Assembly: GCA_937958345.1 (NCBI GenBank)
Contig: CALGNW010000293.1
Coordinates: 1-13,677, forward strand
Length of the DNA: 13,677 nt
Origin: an uncultured Neomegalonema sp.
GTDB taxonomy: Bacteria; Pseudomonadota; Alphaproteobacteria; Rhodobacterales; Rhodobacteraceae
Reading direction: 5' to 3'
Made by a program: the position numbers and the translations under genes
Notes under the pieces: model-generated
Told to the model about the DNA's origin: nothing
The model's database searches: none
What the model saw: the letters and a program-made list of their open reading frames with translations, nothing else
Shown: positions 1 to 5,879 of the stretch, piece after piece
Position numbering within the stretch: position 1 is the first letter of the stretch
Layout: every line of letters begins with the position of its first letter

Positions 1-45
1 GCAGCGGAGGCAATCGCCGCCGCCGAAGCAGTTTTACAAGGCTAA
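1..45 (+). CDS. 3' end of an unidentified upstream gene (partial)
   Basis: Frame 1 is open from the window edge to a TAA at 43-45 and would encode an alanine-rich C-terminus (AAEAIAAAEAVLQG). The stop overlaps the Shine-Dalgarno sequence of the following DUF1330 gene, which is typical of an operon junction, so this is probably the tail of the preceding gene in the same unit. Fourteen residues are too few to name a family. It could also be chance open frame. Confidence 0.5.
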   Translation, partial: AAEAIAAAEAVLQG

Positions 46-55
46 GGAGAGCACC

Positions 56-340
56 ATGCCCGCATATTGGATCGCCCATGTCGAGGTCACGGACGCAGAC
101 GCCTACGGCAAATACGCCGCGCTTGCCGGACCCGCGATTGATAAGCACGGCGGCAAGTTCCTTGCCCGTGCCGGACGGTATGTCCAGTTCGAGGGCAATG
201 ACCGCGCCCGCAATGTCGTTGTCGAATTCCCGACAGTGGAAGACGCCGTCAAATGTTATAACTCGCCCGAATATTCCGAGGCGCGCTCGCATGCCGAGGG
301 GGCATCGGTGCGTGATCTGATGGTTGTCGAGGGCGTGTGA
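56..340 (+). CDS. DUF1330 domain protein
   Basis: A 94-residue protein matching the small DUF1330 family by eye: an N-terminal MPAYWIAHVEVTD strand, a Tyr-containing helix, GGKFLARAG, an ARNVVVEFPTVEDA strand/helix pair, and a C-terminal YNSPEYSEAR block. It fills the usual length of about 95 residues, so it is a complete stand-alone domain. Family members adopt a ferredoxin-like alpha/beta fold and usually dimerise; no biochemical role is established that I know of. The start has a strong AAGGAG Shine-Dalgarno at 44-49, six bases before the ATG. Its TGA (338-340) overlaps the GTG start of psuK in a GTGA junction, so the two are probably translationally coupled. That suggests a role beside pseudouridine breakdown, but this is inference from position only. 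No signal peptide or membrane segment is visible. Confidence 0.88.
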   Translation: MPAYWIAHVEVTDADAYGKYAALAGPAIDKHGGKFLARAGRYVQFEGNDRARNVVVEFPTVEDAVKCYNSPEYSEARSHAEGASVRDLMVVEGV

Positions 341-1218
341 TCCGTCACCACCTGTTCGGTGCGGCGCATATCGACCGCATTGGTACGCTCGGCGGGGCCA
401 CCGTTTTGGGGGCCTCCAACCCCGGAAAGTTCTCTGAAACTGTGGGCGGTGCGGCGCTGAATGTGGCGTCGTTGCTTGCCGCGCTCGGTGCGCAGGTGTC
501 ATTATCGAGCGTTGTCGGTAATGATCCGGCGGGGGATCATGTGCGCGCTGTCGCCAATGCACGCGGCGTCGTGTTTCATTCGGCGGCGGGCGCGGCCACC
601 CTGCCGACCGCGACCTATACCGGTCTGCTCGATCAGGCCGGTGATCTGATTATCGCTCTGGCGGATATGGAGATTTATGCGTCGGTGCAGGCCGGATCGC
701 TGCAGAGCGGGCCGGACGACTGGTTGCTTTTCGACGCGAACCTGCCGCCTTCGGTGATTGCCGCCGGGTTGGAACGGCCCGCAGGGCATCGTGCGGCGAT
801 GACCGTATCGGCGGCAAAGGCGCCGCGTTTGCGCCCGCACCTTCACCGTCTTGATCTGCTGCTGACGAACCGTGCCGAAGCGGCGGCACTGCTGGACGCA
901 CCGGTATCCGGGGGCGGGCTTGCGCTCGCGCAAAGCTTAGGTGCGTGCGGCTGCCTCCGCGCGGTTCTTTCCGATGGCGCGCAGTCGGTGACCGTGCTGG
1001 AGGATGGCCATTGCTTCAGCCTGCCTGTGCCATTTGCGGCGGTGAAAGATGTCACCGGCGCGGGCGATGCGCTGGCGGCGGGAACGCTGTTTGCCCTCGG
1101 CAAAGGCGCGCCGCTTGCGGATGCTGTGCATGTCGGTCTTGCGGCGGCACGCGCAATCGTTGCCCATACCGGTCCTTATCGGGCCGACCTGTCTGATGTT
1201 ATTGGAGATACGTTATGA
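337..1218 (+). CDS. psuK: pseudouridine kinase, PfkB family
   Basis: A 293-residue sugar kinase of the PfkB/ribokinase family. It should phosphorylate pseudouridine with ATP to pseudouridine 5'-phosphate in the cytoplasm, the first step of pseudouridine catabolism. Visible family marks are the N-terminal substrate-side VGGAALNVA (about residues 36-44) and the C-terminal DVTGAGDALAAG (238-249), whose Asp244 is the expected catalytic base in the GAGD anion hole. ADMEIY (109-114) resembles the matching stretch in pseudouridine kinases. The substrate is assigned mainly because psuG follows immediately; alone, the sequence would support only a PfkB-family kinase. Start: a GTG at 337 overlaps the DUF1330 stop, with a purine-rich GAGGG just upstream at unusually short spacing, so initiation probably depends on coupling. 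Its TGA overlaps the psuG start in an ATGA junction. Confidence 0.87.
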   Translation: MIRHHLFGAAHIDRIGTLGGATVLGASNPGKFSETVGGAALNVASLLAALGAQVSLSSVVGNDPAGDHVRAVANARGVVFHSAAGAATLPTATYTGLLDQAGDLIIALADMEIYASVQAGSLQSGPDDWLLFDANLPPSVIAAGLERPAGHRAAMTVSAAKAPRLRPHLHRLDLLLTNRAEAAALLDAPVSGGGLALAQSLGACGCLRAVLSDGAQSVTVLEDGHCFSLPVPFAAVKDVTGAGDALAAGTLFALGKGAPLADAVHVGLAAARAIVAHTGPYRADLSDVIGDTL

Positions 1219-2126
1219 CCCCTGTTTTCTCGCGCGCGGTTGCCGATGCGAAATCAGCAGGAACGCCGCTGGTCGCGCTTGAATCGACGATCATCACCCA
1301 CGGTATGCCGTGGCCGCAAAACGTCGAAACCGCCCGCGCCGTCGAGGAAACCGTGCGGGCCGAGGGAGCCGAACCCGCAACGATGGCTGTCCTCGATGGC
1401 ACGCTGCATGTGGGACTGGAACCCGAGCAGTTGGACAGCCTTGCGCAGAAACAAGACGTGCTAAAGCTGTCCCGCGCCGATTTTGCCTATGCGTTGGCGG
1501 GTGGAAAAACCGGTGCGACGACGGTTGCGGCGACGATGATCGCAGCGCGGCTTGCCGGTATCGCTGTCTTTGCGACAGGCGGGATCGGCGGTGTTCATCG
1601 CGGGGCCGAGGCATCATTCGACATATCTGCCGACCTGTTGGAATTGGCGCAAACAGACGTGATCGTCGTGTGTGCCGGGGCCAAGGCGATCCTCGATTTG
1701 CCGAAGACGCTGGAGGTGTTGGAAACGCAGGGCGTGCCGGTTGTCGGGTATGGCACGGATACTCTGCCCGCGTTCTGGTCGCGTCACAGCCCGCTGTCTG
1801 TCCCTATCCGCCTGAATACACCGCAAGAGATTGCGGCACATGCGCGGGTGCGGGCGGCGCTGGGGATGAAGGGCGGGACGCTGATTGCGAATCCGGTCCC
1901 TGCGGAAAATGAAATCCCGTCGGATGAAATCGGCAAACACATTGAAACGGCGCTGGCCGAGGCAGAGCGGCAGGGCGTTGCAGGAAAGGACGTCACCCCG
2001 TTCCTGCTGGGCCGGATGGTCGAACTGACGGACGGGCGCAGTTTGGCGACCAACATTGCGCTGATAAAAAACAATGCACGCCTTGCGGCACGCATTGCTG
2101 TGGCATTGAAGGCTGAAGGGGTTTAG
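1215..2126 (+). CDS. psuG: pseudouridine-5'-phosphate glycosidase
   Basis: A 303-residue enzyme that cleaves the C-C glycosidic bond of pseudouridine 5'-phosphate to uracil and ribose 5-phosphate. The family signature is clear: ALESTIITHGMPWPQN (21-36), KLSRADFAYALAGGKTGATTVAATM (84-108), FATGGIGGVHRGAE (119-132), ISADL (137-141) and VVCAGAKAILD (151-161). By comparison with the E. coli enzyme, Lys157 fits the Schiff-base lysine, and Glu23, Lys84 and Asp140 fit the other active-site positions. Length is close to the E. coli protein (312 aa). A GGAG Shine-Dalgarno at 1204-1207 lies inside the end of psuK and the ATG overlaps the psuK stop. With psuK it forms the complete intracellular pseudouridine salvage pair; no transporter is seen in the window. 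The stop codon overlaps the end of the convergent icd gene by 4 bp. Confidence 0.95.
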   Translation: MTPVFSRAVADAKSAGTPLVALESTIITHGMPWPQNVETARAVEETVRAEGAEPATMAVLDGTLHVGLEPEQLDSLAQKQDVLKLSRADFAYALAGGKTGATTVAATMIAARLAGIAVFATGGIGGVHRGAEASFDISADLLELAQTDVIVVCAGAKAILDLPKTLEVLETQGVPVVGYGTDTLPAFWSRHSPLSVPIRLNTPQEIAAHARVRAALGMKGGTLIANPVPAENEIPSDEIGKHIETALAEAERQGVAGKDVTPFLLGRMVELTDGRSLATNIALIKNNARLAARIAVALKAEGV

Positions 2127-3337
2127 CCGGTCAGTGCGGCGTTCAGGTTCTCGTCGATTTTTTCGAGGAAACCCATCGTTGTCAGCCACCCCTGATCCGG
2201 CCCGACCAGCAATGCCAGATCTTTCGTCATCGACCCGCTTTCGACCGTATCGATGATCGTTTTCTCCAACGTCTCGGCAAAGTTTTTCAGCGCGTCATTG
2301 CCGTCCAGCTTGGCGCGGTGCTTCAGGCCGCCCGTCCACGCATAGATCGACGCGATCGAGTTGGTTGATGTCTGCTCGCCCTTCTGGTGCTGGCGGTAAT
2401 GGCGCGTGACCGTGCCGTGCGCGGCCTCGGCCTCGACGATTTTTCCGTCCGGCGTCATCAGTTGCGAGGTCATCAGACCCAGCGAGCCAAAGCCCTGCGC
2501 GACGGTGTCGGACTGTACGTCGCCGTCATAGTTTTTACAGGCCCAGACATACCCGCCCGACCATTTCATTGCACAGGCGACCATGTCGTCGATCAGGCGG
2601 TGCTGATATTCGATGCCGGCCTTTTTGAAATCGGCTTCGAATTCTTCCTCGAAGACCTGCTGGAACAAATCCTTAAAGCGCCCGTCATAGGCCTTGAGAA
2701 TCGTATTCTTGGTCGAAAGATAGACCGGCCAGCCGCGCGAGAGGCCGAAATTAAGGCTCGCGCGGGCGAAATCCATGATCGACGCATCAAGGTTATACAT
2801 GCCCATCGCGACACCGGCGGCGGGCGCGTCGAACATGTCGTGTTCAATCGTCTCGCCGTCTTCGCCCACGAACTTGATCGTCAGCTTGCCCTTGCCGGGA
2901 AAGCGGAAATCAGTGGCCTTGTACTGATCGCCAAAGGCATGCCGCCCGACGACAATCGGCTGCGTCCATCCGGGCACGAGGCGCGGCACGTTCGAACAGA
3001 TGATCGGTTCGCGGAAGATGACACCGCCGAGAATGTTGCGGATCGTGCCATTGGGCGAGCGCCACATTTTCTTGAGGCCGAATTCTTCGACACGTTGTTC
3101 GTCAGGCGTGATCGTCGCGCACTTAACGCCAACGCCGTGCTTTTTGATCGCCTCCGCCGCGTCAATCGTGATCTGATCGTCCGTCTTGTCGCGCTCTTCG
3201 ATGCCCAGATCATAGTATTTCAGGTCGATGTCGAGATATGGCAGGATCAGTTTCTGCTTGATAAAATCCCACATGATGCGGGTCATCTCGTCGCCGTCGA
3301 GTTCGACGACGGGGTTCGCAACTTTAATTTTGGTCAT
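2123..3337 (-). CDS. icd: NADP-dependent isocitrate dehydrogenase, dimeric eukaryote-like type
   Basis: A 404-residue enzyme of the TCA cycle converting isocitrate to 2-oxoglutarate with NADP. It is nearly collinear with human IDH1: KCATITPDE (72-80), RSPNGTIRN (93-101), GRHAFGDQYKATDF (131-144), YLSTKNTILK (206-215), HRLIDDMVA (246-254), CKNYDGDVQSD (267-277) and AEAAHGTVTRHY (303-314). Substrate and metal residues appear intact: Arg100, Arg109, Arg132, Tyr139, Lys210, Asp250, Asp273 and Asp277. This is the eukaryote-like homodimeric subfamily, not the E. coli-type Icd. Start: ATG at 3337 with GGGAG (3345-3349 on the plus strand) seven bases before it, inside the last codons of the upstream monomeric gene, which stops only 2 bp earlier. 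The two are almost certainly cotranscribed and coupled. No terminator precedes the convergent psuG overlap. Confidence 0.97.
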   Translation of the reverse strand: MTKIKVANPVVELDGDEMTRIMWDFIKQKLILPYLDIDLKYYDLGIEERDKTDDQITIDAAEAIKKHGVGVKCATITPDEQRVEEFGLKKMWRSPNGTIRNILGGVIFREPIICSNVPRLVPGWTQPIVVGRHAFGDQYKATDFRFPGKGKLTIKFVGEDGETIEHDMFDAPAAGVAMGMYNLDASIMDFARASLNFGLSRGWPVYLSTKNTILKAYDGRFKDLFQQVFEEEFEADFKKAGIEYQHRLIDDMVACAMKWSGGYVWACKNYDGDVQSDTVAQGFGSLGLMTSQLMTPDGKIVEAEAAHGTVTRHYRQHQKGEQTSTNSIASIYAWTGGLKHRAKLDGNDALKNFAETLEKTIIDTVESGSMTKDLALLVGPDQGWLTTMGFLEKIDENLNAALTG

Positions 3338-3339
3338 GG

Positions 3340-5553
3340 TCAGACTCCCGCATCAATGATGCTGTTCAGCGTTTGGCTCGGGCGCATGACGGCGACCAGC
3401 TTTGCCGGATCGGGGTGATAGTATCCGCCGGTATCCGCGGGCTTGCCCTGCGCTGCGGCCAGTTCGCTGATGATGGCGGTCTCGTTGTCGGCCAGCGCCT
3501 TTGCCACGGGGGCAAACTTGGCGGCGATGTCCGCATCGTCTCCTTGCGCGGCGAGGGCTTCGGCCCAGTACCGGGCGAACCAGTAGTGGCTGTCGCGGTT
3601 GTCCGGCTCGCCGACCTTGCGGCTTGGCGAGCGGTCATTGTCGAGAATGCCCTGCGTGGCCGCCTCAATCGCCTCGCCCAGGACACGTGCCTTGGCATTG
3701 TTTCGCGCGTCGGCGAGGAACTTGAAGCTCTCGCCCAGTGCGCAGAACTCGCCCAAGCTGTCCCAGCGCAGGTGGTTCTCCGCCTGCAACTGCTGCACAT
3801 GTTTCGGGGCCGAACCGCCCGCGCCGGTTTCGAACAATCCGCCGCCCTGCATCAGTTTGACAATCGACAGCATCTTGGCCGAGGTCGCCAGCTCTAGAAT
3901 CGGGAACAGATCGGTCAGGTAATCGCGCAGGACGTTGCCGGTGATGGCAATGGTGTTTTCGCCCTTGGTAATTGTTTCCAGCGACGCGCGGGTCGCCTCG
4001 CGCGGGGCCATGATTTCGAATTTATCCGCGACGCCCGCCGCCTCGAGGATCGGTTTGACATAGGCGATCAGCTGGGCGTCATGGGCGCGGTTTGCATCGA
4101 GCCAGAAGATAGACCGGAACCCGGTCGCCTTTTGGCGGGCAATGGCGAGGTTGACCCAATCCTCAATCGGCGCCTTGCGGGCCGAAGCGGACCGCCAGAT
4201 GTCGCCCTTTGCGACGGTGTGCTGGTGCAACACCGTGCCGTCATCAAGGATCATTTTGACCGTGCCGTCCGCAGGGATTTCGAACGTCGTCGGGTGCGAG
4301 CCGTATTCTTCCGCCTTTTGCGCCATCAGGCCGAGATTCTGGACGGTTCCGGCGGTGGCGGGGTTCAGCTTGCCGTTCGCCTTAAAGAACCTGATCGTCT
4401 CGTCATAGACGGGTGCGTAGGAATTGTCGGGGATGACGCAGTTGGTGTCCGCCTCCTTGCCGTCCGGCCCCCAGCCCTTGCCGCCCGCGCGGATCAGCGC
4501 AGGCATCGAGGCGTCGATAATAACATCCGACGGCACATGCAGGTTGGTGATGCCTTTGTCGCTGTCGACCATATACATCGGCGGTCGGGCGGCGGTGACC
4601 GCGTCGATGGCCGCCATGATTTCCGGCTCGCCCGCTACCTTTTCGAGCAGCGTGCCGAGGCCCGCGTTGCCGCTGACACCCAGCGCGTCCAGCCTGTCTC
4701 CGAATTTGTCGAACACCGGCGCAAGCCATGCCTTCACGGCATGTCCGAAGATGATCGGGTCCGAGACCTTCATCATCGTCGCCTTCATGTGCAACGAAAA
4801 CAGCGTGCCTTCGGCCTTGGTTTTCTCGATCTCATCCGCGAGGAAAGCACCGAGCGCCGATGCCGACATAAAAGTCGCATCGACAACCGTGCCCGCCGGA
4901 TAGGACACACCGTCTTTCAACACGGTTTCGCCCCCGGCGGTTTCGAGAACGATCTTCGCGGTTGCGGCCTTGTCCAGCGTTGCCGAAACCTCGTTCGAGA
5001 AAAAGTCGTTGCCGTCCATCGACGCAACGCGGGTCTTGCTGTCTGCCGTCCACTCACCCATACGGTGCGGATTATCCTGCGCGAATTTCTTAACGGCGCT
5101 GGCGGCACGGCGATCCGAATTCCCCTCGCGCAGAACCGGATTGACCGCCGATCCCTTCAACGTGTCGTATCGCGCGCGGATTTCTTTTTCGGCGTCGGTC
5201 GCGGGGGCTTCGTTATAGTCGGGGATCGCATAGCCCTGTTCCTGCAATTCTTTGATTGCGGCGACAAGCTGCGGCACGGATGCCGAGATATTCGGCAGTT
5301 TGATGACATTCGCATCGGGCGTTTTGACGGTTTCGCCCAGTTCGGCGAGGTGGTCGTCGATCCGCTGCGCTTCGCTGAGGCTTTCGGGGAATTTCGACAG
5401 GATACGACCGGCCAGCGAGATGTCCTTCGTCCCGACCGAAATGTCCGCCGCCGCTGCGAAACGCTGGATAATCGGCAACAGCGATGCGCTGGCCAACTCA
5501 GGAGCCTCGTCGACCGTGGTATAGATGATGTCGGGGTTGGAGGTGTTGGCCAT
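3340..5553 (-). CDS. icd2: NADP-dependent isocitrate dehydrogenase, monomeric type
   Basis: A 737-residue protein of the monomeric isocitrate dehydrogenase family (usual length about 740). It catalyses the same reaction as the gene downstream but from one large chain. Recognised blocks are LREGNSDRRA (141-150), NPHRMGEW (161-168), SLHMKATMMKVSDPIIFG (253-270), DSDKGITNLHVPSDVIIDASMP (330-351), FWLDANRAHDAQ (483-494), GGLFETGAGGSAPKHVQQ (571-588) and GGYYHPD (709-715). All expected core motifs look intact. The frame is open up to 5739, but the start is placed at ATG 5553: the homology begins there and AAAGGGA lies 7-8 bases before it, while the extra upstream residues look like untranslated leader. 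A -35/-10 pair is visible at 5683-5711. It is first in a two-gene unit with icd. The symbol icd2 is descriptive rather than standard for this species. Confidence 0.96.
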   Translation of the reverse strand: MANTSNPDIIYTTVDEAPELASASLLPIIQRFAAAADISVGTKDISLAGRILSKFPESLSEAQRIDDHLAELGETVKTPDANVIKLPNISASVPQLVAAIKELQEQGYAIPDYNEAPATDAEKEIRARYDTLKGSAVNPVLREGNSDRRAASAVKKFAQDNPHRMGEWTADSKTRVASMDGNDFFSNEVSATLDKAATAKIVLETAGGETVLKDGVSYPAGTVVDATFMSASALGAFLADEIEKTKAEGTLFSLHMKATMMKVSDPIIFGHAVKAWLAPVFDKFGDRLDALGVSGNAGLGTLLEKVAGEPEIMAAIDAVTAARPPMYMVDSDKGITNLHVPSDVIIDASMPALIRAGGKGWGPDGKEADTNCVIPDNSYAPVYDETIRFFKANGKLNPATAGTVQNLGLMAQKAEEYGSHPTTFEIPADGTVKMILDDGTVLHQHTVAKGDIWRSASARKAPIEDWVNLAIARQKATGFRSIFWLDANRAHDAQLIAYVKPILEAAGVADKFEIMAPREATRASLETITKGENTIAITGNVLRDYLTDLFPILELATSAKMLSIVKLMQGGGLFETGAGGSAPKHVQQLQAENHLRWDSLGEFCALGESFKFLADARNNAKARVLGEAIEAATQGILDNDRSPSRKVGEPDNRDSHYWFARYWAEALAAQGDDADIAAKFAPVAKALADNETAIISELAAAQGKPADTGGYYHPDPAKLVAVMRPSQTLNSIIDAGV

Positions 5554-5682
5554 CGGTAATCCCTTTCGCCGGGTTGTAAAATTGCCGGTCCCGCGCTGTA
5601 TGCGGGTCAAATTGTTGCTGCGGCTGTGGTGCAGATGTGTTTGTCGGAACGCGCGCGCCGTCCCCCGTTTTGGTTGCGCTGC

Positions 5683-5711
5683 ACCATAGTCAGGGGATCG
5701 TATCGGGGCAA
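5683..5711 (-). promoter_or_regulatory. candidate promoter of the isocitrate dehydrogenase pair
   Basis: Read on the minus strand, TTGCCC (5711-5706) is followed after exactly 17 bases by TATGGT (5688-5683). Both hexamers match the sigma-70 consensus at four of six positions. Transcription would start near 5676, leaving a leader of about 120 bases. No other pair in the intergenic region looked better, but this is consensus matching only. Confidence 0.4.
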
Positions 5712-5867
5712 GGTGTTGAACAGCGGTAAATCGCGGCAATTAGCGCAATGCCCGCGTGCAAACCGCAACTTTTGAATGCAGGAGCGGCGGTCTTCACGGT
5801 TTTCTAAACTCTGATCTGTACACGTTACTTCAAACGCATGCGAAGCGTGCGCCTTTGATTGCGAGAC

Positions 5868-5873
5868 AGGAGA
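5868..5873 (+). promoter_or_regulatory. ribosome binding site that fixes the autotransporter start
   Basis: AGGAGA lies six bases before the ATG at 5880. The frame is also open to a TTG at 5859, but that codon has no Shine-Dalgarno at proper spacing and would add a charged, arginine-rich N-terminus in front of a normal signal peptide. The ATG at 5880 is therefore preferred. Confidence 0.75.
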
Positions 5874-5879
5874 ACTTGG

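Larger units (their letters stand above)
5554..5879. other. divergent intergenic region (326 bp)
   Basis: No credible gene lies here. It separates two divergently transcribed genes and should hold promoters for both. On the minus strand a reasonable sigma-70-like pair is seen at 5683-5711, giving the monomeric isocitrate dehydrogenase mRNA a leader of roughly 120 bases. For the autotransporter on the plus strand I could not pick a convincing -35/-10 pair. A small 7-bp hairpin with a GAA loop (5835-5851, one G-U pair) sits in the autotransporter leader about 17 bases before its Shine-Dalgarno. Confidence 0.6.

Noticed and set aside
2387..3418. Plus-strand open frame (343 codons) opposite icd
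   Set aside because: It mirrors the codon pattern of icd, has no recognisable domain, and has no convincing Shine-Dalgarno.
4081..5559. Long plus-strand open frame (492 codons) opposite the monomeric isocitrate dehydrogenase
   Set aside because: It is antisense to an unmistakable conserved gene, its product is arginine-rich low-quality sequence with no family resemblance, and long antisense frames are expected in GC-rich genes.
5554..5739. N-terminal extension of the monomeric isocitrate dehydrogenase to 5739
   Set aside because: The extra 62 residues are basic and unlike the family, whose homology starts at the ATG at 5553 with its own Shine-Dalgarno; the stretch reads as mRNA leader.
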